Assembly (NCBI GenBank): GCA_039619475.1 | Contig: CM077115.1 | Coordinates: 402,166,557-402,230,556, forward strand | Source: Icerya purchasi | Taxonomy: Eukaryota; Arthropoda; Insecta; Hemiptera; Monophlebidae | DNA length: 64,000 bases | Reading direction: 5' to 3' | In this document: in pieces, positions 20,997 to 32,038 of the stretch | How the letters are laid out: the number at the start of each line of letters is the position of its first letter | Numbering within the stretch: position 1 is the stretch's first letter | Notes under the pieces: model-generated | Told to the model about the DNA's origin: nothing | Seen by the model: the letters and a program-made list of their open reading frames with translations, nothing else | Database searches by the model: none | Position numbers and translations under genes: made by a program

Positions 20997-22980
20997 GATA
21001 TAAGGGGGAAAAAAAAAGGAGAAAGAAGAAAGAAGGGAAAAAAAAAAAAAGAAAAAAAAAATAACAAAACGTAATTAAATTTGTTTAAACATAAAAATCC
21101 TGCTTTTATTTATACGAGGAAAAATAAGAAAAAAAAATAAAAATAAAAGTATCTATAAAAAATAAATAAATACAAAACAAAACAAAAAAAACAAAAAAAA
21201 CACAGAGCTATAGATTGTTTGGATATATCCGAATTACTTTTGTGGCTATGTTGCATTATTTTTGTCATTTTTACTGCTACCTTTATTATTAAAATTCTGT
21301 TGTAAGTTTTTATTATTGTTGTTTCTACTCGTAATTTGATCAGAGTCTTTTTTTTTTTTGTATTATTCGTGTTATTTTTAAGTATAGGTGGTCCGGGTTT
21401 GGATACTTCAGTTTTCTTGAATACTGTGTTATTCGATTTGAAGGAATTATTTTGACCGATAGGTTTTTTGGGGCCTTTTCTAATTGAATTCTTGTCTTCC
21501 TCGGAAGAAATAAAGGATATTGTACGCTTTAAGGAAAGGTCCTGACTGTGGGTTAGTTGATTTATATCGAAAAAACCTGTTTTTCTTATAGGTTTAGGCT
21601 TGAATGGTGCTATTTTGCCATGATCATTATCTTGGTTATTATTAGGAAGAGGAGGAAAATTCTCTTGTTCCGTCAGCAGTGAAAATCTGTTTCTGCTTCT
21701 GGTTACCGTATTTGAATAAAGGGATTCTTGACGGTATGCGGGTGGTACTTCCAATGCCGCCTCCTGAAAATTAAGATTCTGTGAGGCCATTACCTCATTG
21801 ATGCGATTTTGTCGTTTTCGTTCTGGACAAGAGCTGTCTATTATAGCTTTATGATGACTTCCGCAAAAAATACATACTGGAGTTGGGCTCGAACAGGATT
21901 CTTCTGTATGCTCGTAATCACCGCATCTGAGACATCTATTATTACCTTTACACTGTTTGGCAATATGGCCATATCTCAAACATCTGTAGCACTGGCGTAT
22001 CTGCCGAACAAATGGTTCGCATGCAAATTTTACGTTCCATAAGTAGATTTACATCAAGGTTTGTCCTTCAAAATGAATAAGAACGGAGGAACTTGCTACA
22101 ATGACGCGTCTATTTAAGCGTTTAATATTATTGATTTGAAAAGGATGACATTCTATCATTTCTAATAATTCTGCATCAGTATAGTCAGTATCCACTCCTT
22201 TGATCACATCTTGACGAGTAATAAGATGTGTTAGGATATTATATCCGTTTGATGAAAAGATGGGACTGGAAACGATATTATTGACCGTGAAAGCTGAAGA
22301 CAAATGAATGATAACCCGATTACGGGCTACTTTTTTAATTTCGATGATATCCCTAGACATATTGTGTTTACATAATATTTCCGCCAATTTTAATGCGCTA
22401 ATTGAAACTCTAACCGTTTCTGAATAATGTTTTTCTGCGAATATTTTTAAACTGTCATTATTATTATAATTATTCTTAATCGGGTATAGATTGATTATAT
22501 CTCTGTTGTTAGGCTGAACGCCAGAATTAATGTTATCAATATTAGGTACGTTATTCTGTTCCGTATTTAAATTTATTATGTTTTCAATGTTATTATCATT
22601 TTTACTACTACTGTTGCGATTAGCGTTATCATTGTAAGAACAGTTACGATCTTTAACATTATCATCGTTACTTAAATCAATTACCATCGGATTGTTATCA
22701 GAAGAACAATTCGTAGAAAATACACCGTTACCATTATGTACATAATCAGCGTGTGTACTTAGACCAGCGGAACTCGTCGTTATACATAAGAAAAAAAAAC
22801 GAATAAAATTAGGCGGTATACCACTTCCACCGAGATATGTATAATGTGTGATGAGTAGTGAGGTGCAGTGAAAATAAATGAAAGTATGCGTAAAAACTAC
22901 GATAAAGATAAGTAAACAAACTTCACGGAACGCTATGAACGCGGAAACCAACCTGTACGCAGATCACTTCGCGACGAAAA
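19377..22980 (-). mobile_element. I-like LINE, 5' region complete, 3' half missing
   Basis: The element is read right to left. A 5' leader (about 22980-22780), ORF1 (to 21110), a purine-rich gap and ORF2 (from 20996) are present. ORF2 is cut in the RT fingers at about 19377, where foreign sequence begins. LINE insertions normally lose their 5' end, so loss of the 3' end points to a later deletion or rearrangement. The element is related to the nested relic at 26231-37660. Confidence 0.8.
21110..22951 (-). pseudogene. I-like LINE ORF1 (gag-like) with one nonsense codon
   Basis: One frame runs from 22951 to 21110 except for a single in-frame TAA at 22049-22051. The N-terminal half is Asn-rich. 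The middle has an RRM-like or structured segment ('VRVSISALKLAEIL', 'IIEIKKVARNRVIIHLSS', 'DVIKGVDTDYTDAELLEMI'). The C-terminal half has three zinc knuckles: CYRCLRYGHIAKQC just after the nonsense codon, CLRCGDYEHTEESC and CIFCGSHHKAIIDSSC. These bind element RNA. The true start may be an internal Met, since the first residues look like 5' leader. It lies 113 bp upstream of ORF2. Confidence 0.8.
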
Positions 22981-23560
22981 CTCGCTTTCATATTCTTCGT
23001 TGACTCGATTATTTCTTCCATCATTCTTTCTTCCTTCTGTTCGTTAAATACCGTTAATTCATATTTTATTAATTTGCATAATATATTTAGTTCGATTTTT
23101 TCTAACCCTGACTTATATTTCTTATTTAATAATCTCTGTCTTACCTTAATTTTATCTCTTATATGAATCAGAATTATGTACCCTCTTCCTTTATCAACGT
23201 TTAATCTATTTAGATGTAATGCTGATTTTTTAATTACATTAGTAATTATTAAGTCCAAATTATTTACGACATTTAAATGAGTTTTTAAATTATCTGTATT
23301 TAATAGATGGTTAAAAGTATTATAGTAATCCACCTTGTTATTCTCTGTAATCTTTGGTTTTAACGTCTTCTTACTTATTATTCGTCTGTTTGGCTTTACG
23401 TCAGTTTTGCATCTTATTGGTTTATGATTCGAGTGATATAAAGAATTATAATACAGTACGTCGTAGTTTCTTATATTTTTATGATAGCCAGCTATAATAT
23501 ACTCCAGTTGATTATTATATTTCCCATTCGGAGCAGTTTAACATATATCAAACTATACAT
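22960..23560 (-). pseudogene. RTE-like LINE relic (endonuclease end and linker)
   Basis: Minus-strand frames from about 23560 read 'GKYNNQLEYIIAGYHKNIRN' and 'SNHKPIRCK', the last strand of an RTE-type endonuclease (normally SDH). They then run through the basic linker in 22960-23333 ('IRDKIKVRQRLLNKKYKSGL'). It directly abuts the 5' end of the LINE at 22980, which probably inserted next to or into it. No RT core is present. Confidence 0.5.
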
Positions 23561-24839
23561 TTGAATCCGCATTGATCATAAAAGTTAGTATATAATCTAA
23601 TTTAGATTAATCATCACCATTCTCAGAGACATATTTTTTCAAACAAACAAACATAAAAAGTAAAGCATTATTGGATTAGAAAATTATTAACAATTGTAGG
23701 TGCAACAAAGTACATCCTCAAAAGCAAACAAACAAAAATAAAGGTTTCAGTATTGTTTAGAAAAGGGGTTGGAGTTAGTTAGTCAATAAAAAATTATGAA
23801 CAAAAGCGTATGCAATCATATGAACTTATCAAACAACTATGTACAGGTTAGGAAATTATTACATCGGTTATGCAATAGTAAATGCATTGCTAAAAGCACA
23901 AGTAAATGTACAAAACATCTATGTATGTACAGGTTAGAAAATTATGTTAGTTAGGCAATGGGAAGCACATCATTAAAAATGAACTTGAACGTGCGAACAT
24001 CCAGAGAAAATTAATACAGGTTAGAAAAGTGATTAAAATTGATTAGTTAAAGCCTCCTTCCAAACTCTGTTATATTCAAGTAATGTTGCTATTTAAGGAC
24101 ATTCATACTGGAGTGTCTGCAGGGAAAACAGGTAGGTGCAAGATGGTTTATATATTGAGCTCATATGTATACTAGAAGCAAAGGGGTGTGGTCGGTGTGG
24201 AATACGCCAGAATGGTGATTAACTCTTATTCGAGGAGTAGTAGTAAAAAGAGTGTGGTCACGCGACTAAATACTCGCTTCTGATTAGCTTATTTCTCAGA
24301 TTACAGGTATCATAACTATTTAACGGACATTTATTTATTTTCGCAAAATATTATATAGTTAATTAAAATCTACCTTTCTATAAGAATTATAGAATATCAT
24401 CATCTAAAGGTGTAGGGGATCTTCAACCACTGAAGAATCGAGTTTGTATATGTATATGTCATAGGGTAATTTATGGTTTTGCAGTTTCAAATAGAAACGA
24501 TTTCTCAACGAATTAACTGAGGCAATATCGATATCCTAAGGGATGCGCGATCATGACGTTCTCTTGGGAGGCAAACGATTGCAAGAGAGATGTTAGCGGG
24601 TAGAGGCGGAAAATAAAGGCGAAAAACAATTTTGAATTGGTGATTTAAAAGAAAATACGCACAGTTTGCATGAGTGTGGTATTTAAAAAACCAGAAAAAA
24701 TATAATTATAAATTGAAAAGTTCCTAGGGACACTTTAACTGATGAATAAACGCAGTAGATATATAAATTCTGTAACATACTAGCGAGAGCTGGTAATTTA
24801 AAGCAACGTTCAAAAGAAAATCGTGCTATAATGCAACGA
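23561..24839. other. Non-coding DNA, no recognised feature
   Basis: AT-rich. The words 'GTACAGGTTAG' and 'TTAG..AATTA' recur at 23850-24025 as weak, diverged repeats. No coding similarity. Confidence 0.45.
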
Positions 24840-25165
24840 GTTATACCGAAACATTTTATTTAGACGTCATAATTTGTCAAGCAACAGGAGTAATCAGTGA
24901 GATAGCAAAAGAATGACAAACGAGATGTGTAGGACATGTTGCCGGAAGCAATGAAGGAAGATGAATGGACGCGATAACGATATGGTGACCTGGAGAGGGA
25001 AGAAATGTAAGACGAGCGCGCGAAGGGTGTACAAAAAGACAAACTGAGATGACAAGCCTAAAATCGTGACGCGTGGAAAGCTGCTGAAGTGGCCTTCGCC
25101 CAGTTGAGTGGACTAACCGAAAAGGCCCAGGGAAAACCCAAACAAGGAAAAAAAACGAAAAGGGA
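24840..25165 (+). pseudogene. RTE-like LINE 3' end
   Basis: Plus-strand frames give the typical C-terminus of RTE-type ORF2. 'VGHVAGSNEGR' is followed by 'MDAITIW', a basic segment and 'NRDAWKAAEVAFAQLSGLT', which parallels the usual 'ahDR..W....EAF.Q' ending. The 3' UTR contains CCCAGGGAAAACCCAAAC followed by A runs. The same tail motif ends the short insertion at 41861-42103. 5'-truncated and frameshifted. Confidence 0.55.
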
Positions 25166-25404
25166 CTGGAAAACAGGATAGAATTTGTGAACACTGTCTA
25201 TTCAGTTTTGCAGAAAAATTCCCACTGATACGGTTGGTCGATGATTATTTTTCTAAAATGTTGAATTATTTAATGCCTCGTTTATCTGTACAGAAAATTC
25301 GGGACATATAGGCACGTTAGTGGACAATTAGCGACGGTGACACATTGCCCTCTATTGGAAACTGGAAAAAAACTTTATCCGACGGTTATGTTGACACTGG
25401 ATTA
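25166..25404. other. Non-coding spacer
   Basis: No feature seen. Confidence 0.4.
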
Positions 25405-25640
25405 TGCCAAAACGTAAAATTGCCGTTATCCATCAGGATGTAAAAAGAAATATTGGCTGCGGCTGTGTAATAGCTGTCTAGGAAACCTAACGTTTAAGCA
25501 AGCTGCGCAGTAAATATTACACCACCAGATGAACAAGCTGGAAGTTTATGGTGAAAGTGGAGGACGAACAAATCGCTTCTAAGTAAACAAGGCTGGACAC
25601 GCTGATCTAGTAAGTGAAATTGACCGGCTACGGTTAGGAA
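25405..25640 (+). pseudogene. Possible pipsqueak/pogo-type HTH relic
   Basis: The start reads MPKRKIAVIHQDVKR; other frames then give 'KEILAAAV' and 'LTFKQAAQ', spaced like the two helices of a pipsqueak-type DNA-binding domain at the N-terminus of pogo-like transposases. A later frame reads 'HADLVSEIDRLRLGMCIKFP'. Frameshifts interrupt every piece. The match is short, so this stays tentative. Confidence 0.3.
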
Positions 25641-26230
25641 TGTGCATTAAATTTCCGAGAAGTAAAAGTGGCGCGCCCGTGTTCTGCATATGTAAAAATT
25701 AATCATAATTTAGTTAGGTTTTAATAAAAGTTAAAAAGTCGGCATTTCAGATTTAAAAAAAAATTATTATTATATTTAATTAAATCAATATAAATTAAAT
25801 AAATTTTGATATTATAATGTACTGACGATTTGATATAATATTCTAATTTCTCTAAAACAAAGAAAGAAAACAGCATGAATTAAGGTGTTAGTAATAAATT
25901 ATATAAAGAAGAGATTTCCTGTAGCATCCATTGTTGGTGCCACTTGGCGCATTTGTGGACTTGCAACAATAATAATAATAATAATAATAAATGAATTAAA
26001 TTGAATTTCCAACGAGGAATAAAGTAAGTTGAAGAAAACAAATATAGCTAAACTTATTTCGCTAAACTAACCGTGCAATTCATTTAATCTCAAGTTATTG
26101 TTACACCGGGGAACATTCAACAACAATTACAAACAAATAAAACATATATAACGAAACTTCATTCCAGTCAAACCAACCATGAACTATACTAAAAATTTAG
26201 GTTTTTTCATGTTTACTATTAACTAATTTT
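25641..26230. other. AT-rich spacer with (AAT)n microsatellite
   Basis: A trinucleotide run (ATA/AAT) occupies about 25967-25990. 26100-26230 may be 5' leader of the nested LINE relic that starts at 26231. Confidence 0.45.
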
Positions 26231-26260
26231 TAATGAATATTAACAATAGCGGTAATAATA

Positions 26261-26274
26261 ACAACATTAATTAT
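26261..26274. repeat. Target-site duplication, left (26275-26559 insertion)
   Basis: ACAACATTAATTAT, repeated perfectly at 26560-26573. Confidence 0.9.
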
Positions 26275-26559
26275 TCTTCTTCTTCTTCTTTGATTAACGT
26301 GCCGTGTACTGCCGCCTAGGCCAGAGGCACGGATAAGATAAGAGTTAGATGGAGTGGAATAGATTAGTGGTCTTGAGAAAACGTAGGAGGCGTTCAATTT
26401 TGTCGTGGCGGTCAGATAGGATTTCGGAAAGGTTACACGACTGGAGAATTTGTACTCTGTATGAATTATAGGTTGGACAGCTGACGAGTAAATGTTGGAT
26501 TGTGACAGGAGAATTGCAATTGACACACTAGTGGTGTACTGTGCGCAGTTAACGTTCAC
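26275..26559 (-). mobile_element. 5'-truncated LINE 3' end with (GAA)n tail
   Basis: The minus strand reads a zinc-binding segment 'CVNCNSPVTIQHLLVSC', then 'YNSYR', then 'IERLLRFLKTTNLFHSI' and a stop. This is the usual C-terminus of RNase H-bearing I/LOA-type ORF2 proteins. A 3' UTR follows and ends in (GAA)n, seen here as (TTC)n at 26275-26290. A perfect 14-bp target duplication flanks it. The intact coding frame of this small piece suggests a young insertion. Confidence 0.8.
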
Positions 26560-26585
26560 ACAACATTAATTATAAAAATAGAATT

Positions 26586-27733
26586 CCGATTTTATCGCAT
26601 ATAGTTGCTCGTGTTTCCAATTTTTCTCCCTACGTTTCCTCTTATAATAGTCTTCCTTACTTTTCTTTCGATTTAAATAGCATATGACACCCCATCAATT
26701 TCTCCTCCCTTCCAGTCCGAGCTAATTCTTCCTCTCACAATGTAGTCAACTTCGAATTCTTTCAGCTGCTGAACTCTTCTTTTCCTTCCCATGCCTTAAT
26801 CTTCTCGGATGGCTCCAAGAGTGATGGGGGCGTGGGTGGTGCGTATACGTCTCCTACGTTCCTGCACTCTGAGTCTTCCAGACTTCCTTCTTTCTGCTCT
26901 ATCTTCTCGGCCGAGTCGATCTCAATTCTTTATACAATTCATTTCATATCCCCTAAAAGTGGGGTTCATAAATTCCTGTTCGTTTCTGATTCCAAAGGCG
27001 TTCTTCAAGCCATCTCCTCTCCTCCTTCTCATACTTCTGACGGTATAATCCTCTCTATTCGATCTCTTGTCTCCTCTTTGTTCTCGTCCTGTTCCATTCT
27101 CATAGACTTTCTAATATTGAGGGCAATGACTCACCTGACTCTTTAGTTCGCTCAGCCGCCCGCATTGGTCCTTTCCTCGACTCTTTCCCTTCCTCAGACA
27201 TTCTTTCTCTATCACGCTCTAATCATTCCAAACTTTGGTCTGACATGTATCCATCTTTATTCTCAAATCGATTTTCACAGTACCGTCTTATTCAACCGGT
27301 TCCTAGTTTCCTGCCTTGGTTTAAATCTATTCCTATCTGTCGTCGTTCCACTGTTGTTTCCTTAATTCGGCTTAGAATCAATCATTCTCTACTCCCCTCT
27401 TCTCGCTTTCGATTCGCTTTGTCCTCTTCTCCTTTCGACTCTCTTCACGCTTCTGAGCCTTCTTGTATTTGTGATTCAAATCATATTCTATTCGAATGTT
27501 CTGCCCTCTCTAACGAACGATCCTTTCTTTACGCCCAACTTCTAGTTTTGGGTCTTCCTACTCCCTTTAACGCTACCTATATTCTTTCCTTCCCATTGCC
27601 TTCAGTTATTGCGTTGCTGCTGTCCTTTGTCTTTTCCATTTTTGACCGCCTGGCTATTTAGTTATATCTCTTAATTTTTCATGTTGTTGGGTCAAGGCCG
27701 CTGGCGCGCCCAGGGTAGGAAAAAAAATAAAAC
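26586..27733 (+). pseudogene. I-like LINE, family B, 5'-truncated
   Basis: The relic covers the RT-RNase H linker, RNase H and ORF2 C-terminus. RNase H shows 'IFSDGSKSDGG' (Asp, with Thr replaced by Ser), 'SIFSAESISIL' (Glu) and 'LFVSDSKGVLQAIS' (Asp); the final PSH..IEGN strand is broken by a frameshift at about 27105. The C-terminus has 'CDSNHILFECSALSNERSFL' and the frame ends at 27660. The 3' UTR ends in an A-rich tail. AATTATAAAAATAGAATT at 26568-26585 recurs at 27734-27757 with six extra bases, consistent with a target duplication. Confidence 0.75.
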
Positions 27734-27780
27734 AATTATAAAAATAGGAATAGAATTTAAAAAAAAAAAAAAATACAGCT

Positions 27781-28028
27781 ATTAAAGATACTGAAAATTT
27801 TACAAATTTCAAAGTTTTTGTCGAAAAAACGATTAATGACAACCCAGGTCAACCAATGCGTTTATCAATGAGCGCACTCGAAGTTGCTGAAGTCCCTGAG
27901 AATTAATTATCTTTGTAAGGATATCATTGAGATTGAAAAAGTCAGCTGAAACAAAGTGATAATTCACTTTTCTTCTCCCTCTTCCGTTAATAATTTTATT
28001 AATAGTCTTACCTATCCATCGCGTGGTT

Positions 28029-28035
<7 letters not shown>
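27781..28035 (+). pseudogene. Relic C ORF1, middle part
   Basis: Frames read 'FVEKTINDNPGQPMRLSMSA', then 'LEVAEV', 'KDIIEIEKVS' and 'VNNFINSLTYPSRGYN'. This follows residue for residue the ORF1 of the LINE at 21110-22951 (its 'VRVSISALKLAEI...' segment). It stops at a (TA)n run (28031-28070) where the next insertion lies and resumes at about 29040. Confidence 0.75.
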
Positions 28036-28068
<33 letters not shown>

Positions 28069-28070
28069 TC
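28031..28070. repeat. (TA)n microsatellite
   Basis: About 17-20 TA units inside relic C at the border of the minus-strand LINE insertion. Confidence 0.9.
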
Positions 28071-28089
28071 TACATATATTCATGTATAT

Positions 28090-29035
28090 TCCGTCTTTTT
28101 TTTTTCAAATATAAAATAATATTATTTTGTATATTATCTTTTGGGCCAGTAACTACAGAAATCATGGAAAGGGTTAAATAGAGAGACGATTAGAAATAGA
28201 GCTTAGGAAAGATTTAAGTACAGGGATTATATCTGGAGATGGAAAGGAAAGGAAAAAGGAAAAACTATAAAGAACAGGAAGACCCAGTGTTAAGATTTTA
28301 GAGTACAAAACAGAGCGCTCAGAATCAAGAGCAGGGCATTCAAAGAAGTTGTGGTTTGCATCACAAATGGGAGGAGAGATGGAACTATGAAGGGGACAAT
28401 CGGGAGAGGAGGACAGGGAAAAACGATGACGTGAAGAAGGTAGAAGGGAGTGATTAAAACGCAGTCGCGTTGATAAGAAGAGGAATGAAACTACGGGTGA
28501 GAACAGGGAATCGGCTGAATTTGAAGATAATGATAGGCGGGATTAGAAAATAAAGAAGGATAGATGTTCGACCATAGTCGAGAATGATTAGCTAAGGAAA
28601 GAAGGAGGATGTCCGAGGTAGGAAAATTACAGAGTAAAGCGCCATCGCGGGCGGCCGAACGGGTTAAAAAATCCGCTAACTTGTTGCCCTCGATGCCAGA
28701 ATGGCTAGTAACCCACAAAAGGAGTAATGGAGCGGTATGAGAGTAGATTGGGTATGAGAAAACGAATTGAGAAAATAATAAGAGTTGGAGGAATGAGTAG
28801 GAGGGGAAGAAATAGCTTGAAGAACACTTTTGAAATCGCAGACAATGAGACATTTACTGATCCCTCTTATGGATGGAATGAACGAGACTGTGCGTAAAAT
28901 GGAGATAGACCCCGCTGTGAAAATAGAACAGAAGGAAGGGAGCTTGAAGGATTTAGAGTGATGCAGTGAGAGGGAGGTAAACGCGCCGCTCACCCCGTTC
29001 TCATTTTTAAAACCGTCAGTGAAGAATACTTATTG
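28090..29035 (-). pseudogene. I-like LINE relic, RNase H to 3' end
   Basis: The minus strand begins within RNase H at 'FFTDGFKNENGVSGAFTSL' and runs through 'SIFTAGSISILRT' (catalytic Glu lost), 'LIVCDFKSVLQAISS' and 'LLLWVTSHSGIEGNKLADFL'. It continues through the C-terminal 'CDANHNFFECPALDSERSVL' to a stop near 28180, a 3' UTR and a poly(A), seen as T at 28098-28108. It interrupts ORF1 of relic C. 5'-truncated; frames are shifted at least twice. Confidence 0.75.
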
Positions 29036-29039
29036 TTAG

Positions 29040-29828
29040 TTTTCAGGTGTGGTATTATAAAAGGAGTGGATACAGCTTATACCAATAATGAACTAATAAT
29101 CGATATGATTGATCGTAATCTGATTAAATAAAGGAATACTCGTGATAATATAGTCAAATATGTTCCGAGTTGTTTAGTTCTGATAACTTTTGAAGAGTAA
29201 GTTTACCGTCATGTATTTTTATTTGGAATGCGAAATTCATTTGCGAACTGTTTATTAGAAGTACGAGGTAGTGTTACTGCTGCCTGAGGTATGGTCATGT
29301 TTCGGCAAAATGCGAAAGTAATTCATAATGTGCCGAGTGTGGAATTAGGGATCGCACTGAGAATAATGCAGCAGCCAAATAGCAGTGTGTTTATTTTCTC
29401 GAGATGTTCACAAATTCACGACCTTATTTGCCTGGAAAAGAAACGACAAATGAACATCAATGAGTTAAATGGCTTTACTTAATCTGAGCTTTCAGGAAGC
29501 TTCTTTGTACATACCTACGACTTATAAGCAGGCCCACTTATATACTAACAAAATCAGTAATAGATTTGCTTTGCCAACAGATTACAATGAATTTACATAA
29601 AGAAAACGATTTCGAATTTTATAACATTCTGCCCTTCGAAGCTCCTCCAATTTAGAAGAAAACAGACTTCTTTGATAAAAATTTATTAGTTTTTAAAAGC
29701 GATCAAAGTCTAAAGAGATCAGTATCTTTTCTTTCATTAGGTGAAGAAAGAAGAAACCTTGAATGTAAGAAAAACATATTTCCAAAAAAACAACTTTAGA
29801 AAATCAAAATTTAAAATCACCCTATATA
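29040..29828 (+). pseudogene. Relic C ORF1, second part with zinc-knuckle remnants
   Basis: The first words, 'CGIIKGVDTAYTNNELIIDM', continue the ORF1 block interrupted at 28035 (compare 'DVIKGVDTDYTDAELLEM' in the 19377-22980 LINE). 'CLVLITFEE' and knuckle remnants with scattered Cys follow at 29270-29480, then a degenerate C-terminal region to 29828. Several stops and shifts are present. Confidence 0.7.
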
Positions 29829-29840
29829 AATAAATATTCA
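29829..29840. repeat. Target-site duplication, left (29841-30234 insertion)
   Basis: AATAAATATTCA, repeated at 30235-30246. Confidence 0.8.
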
Positions 29841-30234
29841 TTGGACACACAAACTTGACCCATTCGTTCCTCATATCTAAAAAACCGCCCAACTTGTGTC
29901 AACGCTGCAACATGCCTATATCGGTGAGGCATCTTTTGATCGAGTGTAATCACTACCAGCAGGCCAGACAACAAGCGGGTATTACCAACGGCCTTCCAGA
30001 GATGTTTTCGGACGCCGAGAAGTGTAAAAAAATCGTAGCCTTCCTCAAAGACATCTCTGTATTCCAACTGATCTAACTTCCCCAGCCTTCAGCTAATTTT
30101 TTGATTATTTTTTGTTTCGCGCATTTTCAAATATTCAATATAAAATTTTATAATTATCTGTAAAACCGTAGTCGCTAATGACCTTGTAGTCCAAAAGCGA
30201 CTTGTAAATATAATAAATAAATAAATAAATAAAA
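29841..30234 (+). mobile_element. 5'-truncated I-like LINE with (TAAA)n tail
   Basis: The open frame to 30076 reads 'TNLTHSFLISKKPPNLCQRC', then 'MPISVRHLLIECNHY'. This is the zinc-binding tail of an I-type ORF2 (C-x2-C...H...C). It ends 'KIVAFLKDISVFQLI'. A short 3' UTR ends in (TAAA)n, the tail style of I-type elements, and a 12-bp target duplication flanks the insert. No stop interrupts the coding part, so it is likely recent. It sits in ORF1 of relic C. Confidence 0.85.
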
Positions 30235-30346
30235 AATAAATATTCAGTCATATAATACGGCCGTTTAAAAGCGACGAATTAAATAATCCCTCAATACAGA
30301 AATGAACGTCCAAGTACAAAAATTGAAACAACTATCTATTAAAATT

Positions 30347-30357
30347 AATACAGTGAG
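30347..30357. repeat. Target-site duplication, left (30358-35764 LINE)
   Basis: AATACAGTGAG, repeated at 35765-35775 right after the poly(A). Confidence 0.85.
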
Positions 30358-30647
30358 GGAGGTTCATTGTGTACGGTAAATGTGCTATCTCTTGTTTGCT
30401 CGCGTTCTCGTCGGCTTATCAACGTGCATCATTATCAGTAAATCGGTGAGATCGTTTCATTTTAATACGTTACCGTTAGCTTTATTTGTATATCGAATTG
30501 TAATTTGCTTTGCTCTCGTGTACCTACACAAAGTAAATACGTGTACAGTGCATTTGTTTCGTAAATGTAACTTGAAACCGGCTTCAGTACTCTGAGCCGG
30601 TTTCCTCTTATCACCTACCATCGGTACTGACTACAGACCGAGTAGGT
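30358..30647 (+). promoter_or_regulatory. 5' leader / presumed internal promoter of the LINE
   Basis: The non-coding stretch from the target duplication to the ORF1 ATG has a GC content above its surroundings. LINEs of this type start transcription from an internal promoter at their own first base. That function is inferred; no specific motif is claimed. Confidence 0.4.
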
Positions 30648-31886
30648 ATGGCTACATACGCTTCCGCACTTCGTAAAGACGTCTTCCCCTCCGCTAAACA
30701 AGCCACCATTTTTCCGTTCATCGAAGGTACGACAGCCTCTTATTAAGCTAGAAAATTAGTAAATATTATCGGAGATAACATACTCCACTGTGCCAAAATA
30801 TCCAATAACCGAATTCGTATGTATTTAAAAACCAGAGAAATTGCCGAAAACTTTCTCACCTCTGGAGGTGAAATAGAAATAAATCGTCAGGTGATTAAAG
30901 CTCGCTGGTACAAAGAAGAACGAAACGACAAAAAAATCATCATCTCTAATGTCCCACCTCACGTTCCACATGATGAAATCATCAAATTAATGAAATCGCA
31001 CGATGTAACTCCGAGCTCACCTATGAAATTCTTGAAACTCACACAAGAAGACGGACTATCGAACATATTATCCGAAAGGCGATTCGTTTACATCCCTGAA
31101 GAAGCAGCTAGTAAATTGCTTCCCTCCGAAATCATCAAATACGATGATGAAGAGTATCGTGTCTTTTATAATGACTCTCAAATCAAGTGCTTCATTTGTC
31201 ACCGAATTGGGCACACCACAAAAGCTTGTGAATTCACGTATGAGAATAATAAAGAAGATGAACAATCTGAAATAAATGTTCCCGAGACCAAAGCTATCAC
31301 AACAGTAGTTACACTTCCAGGTCCTTCAAAAAGGCCGCTCTCAACCTCGACTCAATCAGCTTCTAGCGTTATTACCGACGATACCCTACCTACCTCAGCT
31401 AATAACGAACTTCGTAGTACAGAAAATGATAATCTTGTACACTAAGAAAAAATCATCCCGCCCTCTAACGTACCTAAGAAGAAAATAAAAACTCCAAAGC
31501 CAAAAAAAGCAAAACTTGAAAAAGATAAAGAACCAGTTTCCATAAAAGAACAACTCAAATCTATCGAACAGAATTTCACAGAGCACCAAAAAGATTATCC
31601 CATCTCATTTTCGAATTTTCAACTCATGATGGACATGCTGAAAGGTGTTAGCGATCCACTTCCAATTATATCGCAATTTACAGACAACGTTGACAGTGTT
31701 ATTCAAATTCTGGAACAAAATTATCATCTTCTCACCAACAGAACCATGAAAACTCGATTCACACGATTGAAAAAAAAAATCTTAAATAAATCAACCGGCC
31801 AATCAGATGATAATAACATGGATACAGAATCAGCATCCGACGGCGCTGAAGATGAACTCGATATGAACGCTAAACCTACCGAATGA
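30648..31886 (+). pseudogene. I-like LINE ORF1 (gag-like), two nonsense codons
   Basis: A single frame of 413 codons from ATG 30648 (MATYASALRKDVFPSAKQA) to 31886 is broken only by TAA at about 30744 and TAA at 31443. The centre resembles an RRM-like fold ('DKKIIISNVPPHVPHDEIIK') and is followed by one zinc knuckle, CFICHRIGHTTKAC, so it has fewer knuckles than the other LINEs here. The C-terminus is charged and acidic. ORF1 would coat the element RNA. It lies 152 bp upstream of ORF2. Confidence 0.8.
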
Positions 31887-32038
31887 TATTTTTGAAACTT
31901 TTCTTGTATTTTACGTGTATTTTCGCGTTGCTATGTTTACCGATTTTATGTAAAATTGTAATCTATATGTAACCTATAGTAATGATAACTGTACTGTGTA
32001 GTGCTAGGTTAAACTCAGATAGGTAATGACTAGATTCC

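Noticed and set aside
22923..23333. Possible N-terminal extension of the LINE ORF1
   Set aside because: Its composition and motifs fit an RTE-like linker, a different element that abuts the LINE 5' end.
24877..25194. 105-codon minus-strand frame resembling a signal peptide
   Set aside because: Antisense of the RTE-like 3' end; hydrophobicity reflects purine-rich sense strand.
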